This document shows positions 43,001 to 51,359 of a DNA stretch of 64,000 bases, piece after piece; the stretch's first letter is position 1; each line of letters begins with the position of its first letter. The notes beneath the pieces are model-generated. The model did not search any database, was not told the origin of the DNA, and worked only from the letters and a program-made list of their open reading frames with translations. The position numbers and the translations under genes are program-made. Source of the DNA: an uncultured Prevotellaceae bacterium (GTDB taxonomy: Bacteria > Bacteroidota > Bacteroidia > Bacteroidales > Bacteroidaceae); NCBI GenBank assembly GCA_900318995.1, contig ONMR01000002.1, positions 85,373 to 149,372 of the forward strand, read 5' to 3'.

Positions 43001-46000
43001 AGCTTATCGGCCAGCTGCCCGGGCTCAGTGACAGTCACTACCTTGTTGACTTTATAGGTGTCGTCACCAACGATGAACTGAGCATATTGACTCCACGCCG
43101 TTTTGTATTCATCCACCTTGGCGGCAGGGACGTAAATTTTAAGGAAAGTGTACGGCTGGAACGCATTCGCACCTAATTCTGCGGGAGTCTCACTCCTGAC
43201 CAGGATGGTGTTCATATACGTACCTTTAAAGGCATTCGGGCCGATGTAGGTCACAGAAGCCGGCAGTTCTATTTCCTTAAGTGCACAATAACTGAACGCA
43301 GCCTCCTCAATGCGCTTGATGGTGGATGGCAGTACGATATTGCCCAGAAAGATACAGTCTGAGAACCATAAGACACCTACATAATCCAGCCCCACGCTCT
43401 CAAAATACTTGAATTCGGCGAACGAGTGAATAGACGTGCCCCTGAGCTTGCCGTCTAACCATGAGAAACCGGCGCCTGCTATACGGGCCATATCAAGATA
43501 GTCATCCCACAGAGCCGGGTCGGTACCCGTATTGGCGGGGTCATAGTAAGCCATATCCTTTAACGCAAACTTAAGGAACGGGTCAGTGAAACGCACCACG
43601 CAGGGCATGAAACGGTCCTTGTATTCTGCCCAAGATGAGTCGGCCTCAAACCATGCAACCTGCTGGGGCATCATCTTGATCCGTGCGGGCGAATCCTTGA
43701 ACACATCCTTACCAATGCTGATCATCTGCGGTGTCATAGGCTCTATGTGGTTATCACCGTCGGTCACCATGTACAGAAGGTCCAGATCGGCCAGGTTGGA
43801 ACACCCTTGGAATGCACGGTCACCTATATGTACCTGTAGATCCGTGTAGCAATCACCGGTTATGCCTGCTCCATAAAGGTCTACAAATGATACTGAACGC
43901 AGGTTCAGGTTATCCTTGAAAGCCTCGGGCATCACCTCATCCAACTGATAGTTGTTATATACACCTATATCGTTGCACAACTTGACGGCACCCTGATGAC
44001 CGGTAATAAAATCATTGTCCGGACCAGTCACGATAGTGTGCTCAATCAGATGGCCCTGAACCTTGTTCTCCTTCTTAATGGAGTTCTGCTCATAGGCATA
44101 GGCATACTGTGCACCGTATTCGTTGTACTTGGAAGCCGGCTGGGCACTCTGGTAGGTAAAGTATCTCTCAAGCGGTTTCCATGACTCGTTCTCAAGGTAA
44201 TCCTCCTTGCGCAATGGGTCAATGACAATATGGAATTTTGTAGAATCCAGTCCTGCAAATATGCTGTCACCCGCCAGAATGAAATTCTCGGGGCCGAGTG
44301 CGCGGGTTCCGTTACCGTCGGTCTGCAAGAGCGTGCTGAACTCCGTCAGGCCCGTACAGCCCTTGAACGCTTCATCAGGTATTGTAAACAGGAACGACAT
44401 ACCTGTATTGCTTGACTGGTTGCTTATGTCGTGGAACTTTACCGTTTTAAGGTTCGTCTTGTCCCTGAATACCGATGGCAGGAATGTCATGGTGCGGTTT
44501 GACGTGTTGCTGTTGTTGTCGTTGTCAAATCCGGCATAGATGACCGCATCAGTTACATCATTACCCACACTCTTGATGTAGGTGTGATATACCAGATTTT
44601 TCTGCGGGGTGGTGATGACGTATCCGCCACCCACAAGGCCCACCTGGTGTATGTTTGAAAGGATGTTCTCCCTCATGCCCTTGTTCATGGCGTCGGCATT
44701 GTATGTGCCGCTGCCACCCCAGCACTGTGACGATATCAGGCCGGCGGTGGATGTGGCTACCGCCGCAGGATTGACGGCATAGCGCAATGCTTTCAGGCCT
44801 TTGAGAGAAAGGTTCATTCTACCTATTAACACTTGCCTGAGTGTTACTGTGCGCCAGGCCTGCTCGGCAGCCTTGAGCAGGGCTTGCTTTGAAGCCAAAG
44901 TGGCGGCGGCATTGGTTACCTGCTGTTCGGCTAATTTCAACATAGCACCATGCACTATGGACAGTTGACCGGTATTTAAAAGGGCAAGTTTAGTGAGAGG
45001 GGCTGTGAGTGTTCCAGTAACTTCATCAACAACTCCCATACTCACCAACTCATTGAAGGTGGCTTGAGTGACAAGTTCCTTTACGGAACCCATCAAGCCT
45101 TCGTTGACGACATACCGGTTGAGAGTAGTAACTATCTGCAGCTTCTCCATTTGGAGTATGTTTAATCCGGCTAACGATGTCACTCGGTTCTCGGCAGACT
45201 GCACGGCAACCTGCTGGGCGGATACCTCTTGGCCGGCTTTAAAGAACTCGCCCCATGCCTGTGAACTGGCTGTATTGGCCGATTCCACAAGTCCTTGCTT
45301 GGAAACGAAAGTACCTAAGGTATATGCCGCCATCGCCACCTCTATGGCAATGCGCGGTGCCGTCCACCATGACACATCCTGACTCACCACCTGGCTGGTC
45401 TGCATGATACCGCCCGGCGACGTCATGTAGTCATATGTCAAACCTCCATTTGAGAATTCACCTCTTGCGGTAGGAGAATAATCCACCGGCTCTATGTAGG
45501 CCAAGTATGGCAGCCAGTTGGGATCATCCTTGAAGTCCGGATAGAGTTCAGTTGAAACAAGTATCTTGAAGCCGTCCGGACGCAGGCTAATCTGCTCTTC
45601 TCTCTGCTCATCGGTCATCTCTACCAGATCGTCGACTGTGGCAAGTCCGAATATATTGTCGCCTGGGATAACATCCTTGGGGCCAAGGGCCATCCAGCGG
45701 TTCTTGCCATCCATCACATAATAGAACAGGCGCAGTTCCTTCAGGTTGGTACACCCCTTGAATGCACCGTTGGGAATGACCATCTTCAGTTCACTGTAGG
45801 AGTTCTCGCTTCGGCCGTTGGTCTGGTAGAACTCAATGTTTTTGACGTGGGTGTTACCCGCTATGGCATTGCGTCCCAGTTGGATAGTCTTGTAGTTGTA
45901 GTATGAGCCCGGATCGTTGTATATCTTCATGGTGCCGCCTTCATCGTCGATGTCATCGTCATCAACTCCGATGATTGCGGCATAATAAACGTTGCAGTCA

Positions 46001-49000
46001 TCCTTAGTGTCAAGCAGTGTGGCGGCGTTGAACTGCTGGTAGTCGGCGTTCCACGAGCGTATCTGCTCCATCATCAGGAGCTTGCCCTCATCATCATTCT
46101 TCAGATCTTTGGTCTGGTCATTGCTGCGGTACCAATGATACTTCACACCATCCACGGTAAAATCCTCGGTAGTGGCCTCGTAGATGATGAAACGGTTCTG
46201 GTGCTTTTTCCAGATGGAGGATGCAAGATAGGCCTGGTATTGATCGTTCTGTGCACTGATCTTCAAGTTCGTGCAGCCATTGAAGGCATCATCGGCCACA
46301 CGGAAGGTCTGCGTTGGGGTCAGCGCCTTCCAGTGGTTGTCGCCCTTTGTGGTGTACTGCATCATCTTCAGCTCACTGAAGTTGAAGCAGCCCTCAAAAG
46401 CACCTTGATCTATGAAGAAGTCAAAGGGTAACAGCGTGTTATAGTTGTTGGCATCCGTGTCCTTGAAGTACATCGTCTGCAGGGCGGAACTGTTACGGAA
46501 CGCATGGGGTGCAATCATGCCCAAGTGCGTATGTGCACGCCAGTCACCCACCAGGTCATTATGTATCTGAACGCCGTCGCTGTTGTAGTCGCTCTCCTTG
46601 TAGCCTACCACGGCTGTAATCTCCGATGCATTATTGTTGGAATCATAAACCACCATGTTGGCATCGTTATCATCACTCTCAAATGTCCAGCCTTTAGCCA
46701 CACGGTCCTCGTCACTTATATAGAAATGATAATCGCGGCGAGACAGATAGCGGTATGTCACACCCCACAGCGTGCGCTCCGTTTCGGCCTCAGGAATGGA
46801 CGATGTATATGGATTCAAACCGGGCTTGTGGCTCAGGTCCTTAAGCTGGTGCAGACCGTTACGTGTCCACGGGTCACTTATGAAACAGCCGCTTACTCCG
46901 TCCTGCCAGTGGTCAAACGGGATGCTGAGATCAAGTGTAGTGCGTATCCAGCAACCGCTCCTGTAATAACCGCGTCCATTGAAAGTCACGTCCGGATCAC
47001 CTACAAACTCGTATGATACACCATCGGAGGTATACAACTCGTCCACGACGAAGGTACCTTGCTGTGAACCGTCAAAATTGAAGGTGGTATAGCAATCCTG
47101 CAAGGAAAGCTTGCTGTAGTCTGCCATGCGGACAAAATTGTTACCGCTGGTTATAACTTCGGCAAACGACAGGTTGCTTGGGTCAAACAGACTCTCACTG
47201 ATGGTGACGGGCACGTTTGACCAACCCACAAATCCGCCGCAGTTGGTGGTTTGATAGAACCACTTATGTAGGTTGCCGGTGAATGAGCAGCGCTCAATTA
47301 AGAGCCGCTCTGCATTGGAGACCGCACCCACCAGACCGCCGTTTGATGCATCACCGTCAATGGTAGAGACAATAGTTACGGACGAGTGGCAGTCGTTCAG
47401 GCTCGTAACACCCGAACTTCCTATCACCTGCGATATAATGCCGCCCGAATACTGCGCGCAGGAGTATATCTTGCCGGTGGTGTGCAGATGGCGGAAGGTC
47501 GCTCCACTAACTGCCATGAAAGGAGCTATGACAGTTGAGTATGGCTGGAACTGCGTGCCTGAGTTGAAAATCAGCGTGTGACCGTCGCCGTCAAACGTGC
47601 CGCTGAAACGATTGGCCAGATTACCCACGCTCATACCAACGCAGTCTATGTCCTGCGTCATGCGGAACACCTTGCCTGCGTAGCTGTTGCCGCCCAATAC
47701 ATCCACGGCCAGTTTCACCCATTCGGTTGTGTTGCGGATGAGGAAAGGATCGGCCTCGGTGCCGGTGCCGACAAAGGGTTGATCGCTGGTGATGGTAGCA
47801 GTGACCAAAACAGACGAGTTAACCATATTTCCCGGCAACTCCAGGTTATATTTGTTGGTTTGACCAACCCGATAGAACGAACTCCCATCAACACCCACGG
47901 CGGCATTGATAATCCGGAGGCCGTCAGGTACGTTCAGATAGAAGCCGTAGGTACCGCCCGTAGTCGCACAAATGATATCATCAATTAAAAGGATGGAACC
48001 AAAACTGTCGGCTGTGAGGTGACTGGTGGTATAGACAACCGAATCCGGATTGTTAACGGAGATGGTCATGCCCGGCGTTCCGCTGCTGAGCGTAATCAGA
48101 CGGCTGCCCACGACGCCGGAGGGACCGTAAGTGTTTTTAGCCATACCGCAAGTGACGGTGCCGGTCTGGTCGTAGATGAGGTCGGATTTACATCCGTTGC
48201 CCCCGACGCTGAGAGTTTGGGAGTAACTATAAGCCAGACAGTCGTACAATTTGATATTATTGGCACTAGTGCACCAGCCGATGAGGTAGCCTATGTAGGT
48301 CAGGTTGCTGCCCGTAATCTTTCCGTCAAAGAGGCAGCCGCGCAGCGTGGTTTTGGATGAAGAAGCGTGACCCACAAAACCGCCTGCATGAGTTCCTGTA
48401 CATGAAATGGTGGCCGATACACGGCAGTTCTCTATCAGGTTCTGGTTGTCATTGCCAGGTATGCCTCCCACGAGTCCAGAGGTGTGCAAACCACCGCTGA
48501 TTTCACCATCAACATGCAGGTTGCGGATGGTGCCGCCGTCAATCTTGTAGAATAGACTGGTGTAGTCACCACCGCTAAGATGAGCTGTGACGGTATGGCC
48601 ACCGCCGTCCAGAATGCCCCTGAAGCAGGGATATGTGTCACTGCCCACCCGGACATAAACGTCAATGTCATCGGTCAAAAGGAAAAACTTTCCTGCATAG
48701 TCATTGCCGCTACCTACCCGCATGGCAAACAACTGCCAGCAGCTGGCATCGACTAACAGGTAGGGAGACTCCTCAGTTCCGTTGCCCGTCCACTCCTTTC
48801 CAAGCGCCAGACGGACATCGCCGGCCGGCATCTCAAACGTATAATAGCTGGAGTTGAGGCTTTCCAGGACCACGTCTGTGGACAGTACAGTAAAGTAGCC
48901 GTCAGGAATAGTCGACGAGAAACACACCCTCTCGCCATTGCCGGCATAATAGGTGCCATCAAGAGTCAGTCCCTTAACATTTGAAAGATATATGTCATAA

Positions 49001-49872
49001 TCAAGGTTCAGGCGGGGGACAGAGATACCCGATGTGGGATATTCTTTTGTGGCTACGCCATAGTCCGGGCTATAGCCCTCATTCAGGATCTTCACCTGGT
49101 AGGCGTGCTTTACCTCGCTCCAGTTGTGACTAAGCGAATAACTGTTTTCGCAATATATTTCATTTGCCGAAGCCGGATTATTTGGAATATATGTATAGTT
49201 CATGCCGGCATGGCTGATATTGACATAACTGCCGTTCTCAACGCAGTTCCTCACTTTAATGTACGTTGCATCATTACACCAGCCAACGATAGCACCGGCA
49301 TAACTCTCGCTGATGCTGCTTGTAGCGGTTATGGTACCGTCAAACAGACAGCCTTCGATGGTCAGGTCAGAACTGTTTCCATGGCCTACAAAACCTGCCG
49401 CTGTTATCAGGTTGTCCTCATTGAACGTGGTGATTTGTGCCGATACCCGGCAGTCCGTTATTGTACTCGTACCCAAAACACTACCCGCGATTCCTGCCGT
49501 ATGGAGACCACCCTGTATGACACCATTCACATACAGATGGCTGATGGTGGCATCGGTCACATAGGCAAAGGGGGCAATAAGACCACTATTGGCAGAGAGA
49601 CTGGCGGTAATCGTGTGGCCGTCACCGTCAAAAACGCCTGTGAACCTGTGGTCAGGAGTGCCAACAGGAGTCTTGATTGTAATATCTCCCAATAACTTGA
49701 AAGCGGTACCGTCCGTCACATTTCCTGCAGCTACCTGGGTAGCCATTGTCTGCCAATCGGCCGAATTACGAATCAGATATGGATTTGCTGTTGTACCTGA
49801 GCCATCCCATGCATAAAGGCCCTGCACCAGCATAAACAACAGCGCAATGAATGATATCGATCTCCTTATCAC
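40051..49872 (-). CDS. Giant secreted protein: GLUG/beta-helix modules, BspA-type LRRs and a helical insert
   Basis: About 3,270 aa. The frame is open upstream, but I start at the GTG at 49872, since the promoter lies at 49895-49926 and a clean signal peptide begins there (VIRRSISFIALLFMLVQGLYA, cut before WDGSG). Three modules of the type G-(T/N)-G-T-..-P-(Y/F)-L-(I/L)-..-W, with GLUG-like repeats (AGIAGSVLGTSTITDC), occupy residues about 20-1,000. Then come BspA-like leucine-rich repeats (IPDEAFKGCTGLTEF, LPASVTYIGPNAFKGT) to about 3,000. An alanine/glutamine-rich helical stretch at about 1,485-1,755 interrupts them. The C-terminus reads YYDLYGRELPGKPESGIYIH.NGKK. It is probably a surface adhesin or scaffold. 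Confidence 0.88.
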   Translation of the reverse strand: MIRRSISFIALLFMLVQGLYAWDGSGTTANPYLIRNSADWQTMATQVAAGNVTDGTAFKLLGDITIKTPVGTPDHRFTGVFDGDGHTITASLSANSGLIAPFAYVTDATISHLYVNGVIQGGLHTAGIAGSVLGTSTITDCRVSAQITTFNEDNLITAAGFVGHGNSSDLTIEGCLFDGTITATSSISESYAGAIVGWCNDATYIKVRNCVENGSYVNISHAGMNYTYIPNNPASANEIYCENSYSLSHNWSEVKHAYQVKILNEGYSPDYGVATKEYPTSGISVPRLNLDYDIYLSNVKGLTLDGTYYAGNGERVCFSSTIPDGYFTVLSTDVVLESLNSSYYTFEMPAGDVRLALGKEWTGNGTEESPYLLVDASCWQLFAMRVGSGNDYAGKFFLLTDDIDVYVRVGSDTYPCFRGILDGGGHTVTAHLSGGDYTSLFYKIDGGTIRNLHVDGEISGGLHTSGLVGGIPGNDNQNLIENCRVSATISCTGTHAGGFVGHASSSKTTLRGCLFDGKITGSNLTYIGYLIGWCTSANNIKLYDCLAYSYSQTLSVGGNGCKSDLIYDQTGTVTCGMAKNTYGPSGVVGSRLITLSSGTPGMTISVNNPDSVVYTTSHLTADSFGSILLIDDIICATTGGTYGFYLNVPDGLRIINAAVGVDGSSFYRVGQTNKYNLELPGNMVNSSVLVTATITSDQPFVGTGTEADPFLIRNTTEWVKLAVDVLGGNSYAGKVFRMTQDIDCVGMSVGNLANRFSGTFDGDGHTLIFNSGTQFQPYSTVIAPFMAVSGATFRHLHTTGKIYSCAQYSGGIISQVIGSSGVTSLNDCHSSVTIVSTIDGDASNGGLVGAVSNAERLLIERCSFTGNLHKWFYQTTNCGGFVGWSNVPVTISESLFDPSNLSFAEVITSGNNFVRMADYSKLSLQDCYTTFNFDGSQQGTFVVDELYTSDGVSYEFVGDPDVTFNGRGYYRSGCWIRTTLDLSIPFDHWQDGVSGCFISDPWTRNGLHQLKDLSHKPGLNPYTSSIPEAETERTLWGVTYRYLSRRDYHFYISDEDRVAKGWTFESDDNDANMVVYDSNNNASEITAVVGYKESDYNSDGVQIHNDLVGDWRAHTHLGMIAPHAFRNSSALQTMYFKDTDANNYNTLLPFDFFIDQGAFEGCFNFSELKMMQYTTKGDNHWKALTPTQTFRVADDAFNGCTNLKISAQNDQYQAYLASSIWKKHQNRFIIYEATTEDFTVDGVKYHWYRSNDQTKDLKNDDEGKLLMMEQIRSWNADYQQFNAATLLDTKDDCNVYYAAIIGVDDDDIDDEGGTMKIYNDPGSYYNYKTIQLGRNAIAGNTHVKNIEFYQTNGRSENSYSELKMVIPNGAFKGCTNLKELRLFYYVMDGKNRWMALGPKDVIPGDNIFGLATVDDLVEMTDEQREEQISLRPDGFKILVSTELYPDFKDDPNWLPYLAYIEPVDYSPTARGEFSNGGLTYDYMTSPGGIMQTSQVVSQDVSWWTAPRIAIEVAMAAYTLGTFVSKQGLVESANTASSQAWGEFFKAGQEVSAQQVAVQSAENRVTSLAGLNILQMEKLQIVTTLNRYVVNEGLMGSVKELVTQATFNELVSMGVVDEVTGTLTAPLTKLALLNTGQLSIVHGAMLKLAEQQVTNAAATLASKQALLKAAEQAWRTVTLRQVLIGRMNLSLKGLKALRYAVNPAAVATSTAGLISSQCWGGSGTYNADAMNKGMRENILSNIHQVGLVGGGYVITTPQKNLVYHTYIKSVGNDVTDAVIYAGFDNDNNSNTSNRTMTFLPSVFRDKTNLKTVKFHDISNQSSNTGMSFLFTIPDEAFKGCTGLTEFSTLLQTDGNGTRALGPENFILAGDSIFAGLDSTKFHIVIDPLRKEDYLENESWKPLERYFTYQSAQPASKYNEYGAQYAYAYEQNSIKKENKVQGHLIEHTIVTGPDNDFITGHQGAVKLCNDIGVYNNYQLDEVMPEAFKDNLNLRSVSFVDLYGAGITGDCYTDLQVHIGDRAFQGCSNLADLDLLYMVTDGDNHIEPMTPQMISIGKDVFKDSPARIKMMPQQVAWFEADSSWAEYKDRFMPCVVRFTDPFLKFALKDMAYYDPANTGTDPALWDDYLDMARIAGAGFSWLDGKLRGTSIHSFAEFKYFESVGLDYVGVLWFSDCIFLGNIVLPSTIKRIEEAAFSYCALKEIELPASVTYIGPNAFKGTYMNTILVRSETPAELGANAFQPYTFLKIYVPAAKVDEYKTAWSQYAQFIVGDDTYKVNKVVTVTEPGQLADKLGFATQSLMKEDDKLRFINAPYAKYDSLTVIGPLNGEDVAVLRHLMGANAWESEFTDGQLRYLNLWDADLRRDDENSYNGYGVDEYLEKDNWVGEYMFHNCNALETVILPKSVTEIGENTFQEAYGLKRIAVGRNTSKYTRDLLQDLTGIEELVFLTASHATSESSDPWEAPIQQVYTLPSQLGDYMGDVNLTRQAQDITSPFSTDEVMWALADKGHFFPSEYLELESVENIFKDNTTIKDFDEFCQFQNVKELKSAFSGMTNLETITLPSGIDCIGVDAFAGCTNLKTIHISSVNVIDADENAAPGSPESKPQFVLPTLAADAFRDLPADFRILVPKEYCKLYRERWTQYADHINPDKTVNADEEIVTVTVTEPNTLAAALGLTVTTEWATGQGGSYVNSLKGDYSHIYKLKVIGPISGGDLDVLRYLSGYCPWADTRNYSGKLEYLDLYDAQLKATDVGVSGYYKSSTSFYMAENFKLYKVVRDNYLPYHAFLRAYNLKTLILPRTCAEVEERALQECEGLETLVLGDDMTDFNWNALDDDAMLTRMYILATQKVGISSGLALWNAMCNNYSPTFDAFYVRPSLYQQYISDDVYTVDGQKTNNISTGDFQDDESFAVFGAHAAATIDDLTEVYSVEGWFDNHTGVRDLTALGYTAIDVLRAQDMQKLTQLEKVTLPGVLDSIEDRVFSQSPNLRYVDMLMCNSTLIEDDIKAHGLARLGIDTQKTLVYLPQEYGEAQGVNVVVDNGTKLSAETFRLLDDKEYCVPYQFEAQSVVNTRKLIGKGEAYTAFLPYELALDPSEAIVYKPAEREGNMITFRQVEGNTIEALKPYVIRLTGKSLTLNANDARTIPASSGALVAAQNQWDVPGYVMRGSLERIDNTEAAQIGAMLLTDGDWTPIPANNANAYVAPFRAYMLQSGGSGAPMRGLTMFLSDGDATGIDTIRTIDADGTERYYDLYGRELPGKPESGIYIHNGKKIMSNE

Positions 49873-49894
49873 GACTAGTCCTTTTTTATTATTA

Positions 49895-49926
49895 CAAATA
49901 TGTAAAGATATGAACAAAGTAACAAA
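49895..49926 (-). promoter_or_regulatory. Promoter of the second giant-protein module
   Basis: On the minus strand TTTG (49923-49926), 20 bases, then CATATTTG (49895-49902), one mismatch from TAnnTTTG. It places the start at the downstream GTG rather than at upstream ATGs. Confidence 0.6.
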
Positions 49927-49944
49927 CTCGCTCATAAACATGGC

Positions 49945-49985
49945 AAAAAAAATTCTCCTGGCTCCAGTTCTGGAAGCCAGGAGAA
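49945..49985 (-). terminator. Intrinsic terminator after peptide copy 2
   Basis: TTCTCCTGGCT (49953-49963) and AGCCAGGAGAA (49975-49985) form an 11-bp perfect stem; the inner bases CCAGTTCTGG fold as well. On the minus strand it is followed by eight T residues (49945-49952). It ends the first module 20 bases after the peptide stop. Confidence 0.9.
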
Positions 49986-50004
49986 TAAAAGTGTGCAATT
50001 AGGT

Positions 50005-50136
50005 TTAGAGAAATTCTCCACCCCAATCCGGGATCTCGAACAGATCCTCAATATCATCCTCACCGCTAAAGCAAAGAATCTTGGTGGGTTGTATTTTGAT
50101 AACCTCTGTCGTGGGTCTGATATATTCCTTTTTCAT
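50005..50136 (-). CDS. 43-aa YxxP-leader peptide, copy 2 (putative RiPP-like precursor)
   Basis: The paralog of the 38435-38560 peptide: MKKEYIRPTTEVIKIQPTKI, then LCFSGEDDIEDLF, then EIPDWGGEFL. Conserved with copy 1 are MKKEY, PTTEVI, PT.ILC.SGED and IP.(F/W)GGE, while the middle varies. The gap to the upstream gene is 19 bases, identical in sequence to the copy 1 gap. It is directly followed by a strong terminator, so it ends its operon. The Y-x-x-P spacing recalls the leader motif read by PqqD-type domains in lasso-peptide precursors, though the Leu two residues after Pro is absent. Confidence 0.78.
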   Translation of the reverse strand: MKKEYIRPTTEVIKIQPTKILCFSGEDDIEDLFEIPDWGGEFL

Positions 50137-50155
50137 AATCATCTCAGTTTAAAGG

Positions 50156-51355
50156 TTATCGGATAACAACTTTCTTACCGTTGCTGTTAATGTATATACC
50201 AGGTTCGGTTGGAACGCCTTCCAGAGGACGGCCACTCAAATCAAACCAACGCTCCATTACAGCTTCACCTGTCGTCATATCAAGTGAACCGACACCTGTC
50301 ACAGCACCGGACTTGCTTACAAGCTTAACCGTAATGCGATTGGGAATGCCCGATGTGCCGGCACCTCCCCTTGCGGGGGCCTGCAGTGCATTCTTGCTGC
50401 CAGAGTAAGTCAGGTATGCGCGGAAAGCAGGCATATATGCACCTGTTCCGGCCTTGACAAACTGGCCGGCTATCACCTCGGTCTTACCGTCTATTGATGT
50501 ACCGTTTGTGGCTGCAAAACCGAACACAGTACCCGTAAACGGATCCGTGCCGTATGTAAGTTTAGTGTACGTTCCATGATATGTCCAGTCTCCGCTGGTC
50601 GTAATACCTGCAGTAATGGTTGCCGGAACATCCGATACGATGCCATCAAAAACTACTGAGCCCGTTGCATCAGGCAAAAACAGATATGGCTTGTTGGCAT
50701 CGGTTGTAAACACCTGATTACCATCGGGAGTGGCATCACTCATGGTTGCCACCCACCCTTCGGTAGGATCACATTCCACGTTCACAAACTCATAAACCTT
50801 ACCACCCTGAACGCTAGTCATAGCAAACGGAAGGCAGATGGTCGACGCCAAGCCAGCGGTAAACGAACGCTCAAAGCTTACATTTCCTGCCGCAGTCAGG
50901 TTGGTCACACCGGTAGACTCTGTAAGGATAATTGTCCTTTCAGAATCATCCAGAATCAGTTCATAGGGACTAAGCGGAGATCCGATTTTGCCGTTATACT
51001 TGTATTTCTGGCCATAATCTTTCTCATATGTGAATCCGGTAGATTTATCAAATACCTTGAAATAGAGTTTCTCTCCTTTCTTGTTTCCATAAACCGTCAG
51101 GTAAGTCACACCGGGCTTCTGAGGATTGCTTGGACTGGCCTTTCCCCTTAACTCATTGCCGCTATAGACTGCAACGACAACATTCTGAAGTGCCTCACTA
51201 CCCTTTTTAACTTTCACCGTCACGCTCATATTACCATAATAGGCATATGGATTGACTTTGGGGAAAGGATCGGAATTATCAGCCCAGAGGCCGGCACTCC
51301 AGTTAAGGAGCGCCAGCACACTGACCAATATTTTATTTAAGGCTTTAAACTTCAT
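50156..51355 (-). CDS. Secreted protein with the same C-terminal domain as the 38580 gene
   Basis: A 399-aa secreted protein (signal peptide cleaved after GLWA, about residue 25). Residues 35-130 form a domain found also near the C-terminus of the 3,243-aa giant: MSVTVKVKKGSEALQNVVVA, AVYSGNELRGKASP, LTVYGNKKGEKLYFKVFDK. From about residue 140 on (ILTESTGVTNLTAAGNVSFE to WFDLSGRPLEGVPTEPGIYI.NSNGKKVVIR) it is closely related to the 492-aa protein of the other module. It starts 4 bases after the giant gene and is followed by the peptide gene, so all three are co-transcribed. Confidence 0.88.
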   Translation of the reverse strand: MKFKALNKILVSVLALLNWSAGLWADNSDPFPKVNPYAYYGNMSVTVKVKKGSEALQNVVVAVYSGNELRGKASPSNPQKPGVTYLTVYGNKKGEKLYFKVFDKSTGFTYEKDYGQKYKYNGKIGSPLSPYELILDDSERTIILTESTGVTNLTAAGNVSFERSFTAGLASTICLPFAMTSVQGGKVYEFVNVECDPTEGWVATMSDATPDGNQVFTTDANKPYLFLPDATGSVVFDGIVSDVPATITAGITTSGDWTYHGTYTKLTYGTDPFTGTVFGFAATNGTSIDGKTEVIAGQFVKAGTGAYMPAFRAYLTYSGSKNALQAPARGGAGTSGIPNRITVKLVSKSGAVTGVGSLDMTTGEAVMERWFDLSGRPLEGVPTEPGIYINSNGKKVVIR

Positions 51356-51359
51356 CCTG

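Noticed and set aside
43586..49816. Many + strand frames of 60-200 codons within the two giant genes
   Set aside because: They are antisense shadows of long continuous coding frames with recognisable protein repeats, and have no promoters or family matches.
49873..49998. N-terminal extension of the giant LRR protein frame to 49998
   Set aside because: The extension starts with TTG, overlaps the terminator and promoter, and would bury a clean signal peptide that begins at the GTG at 49872.
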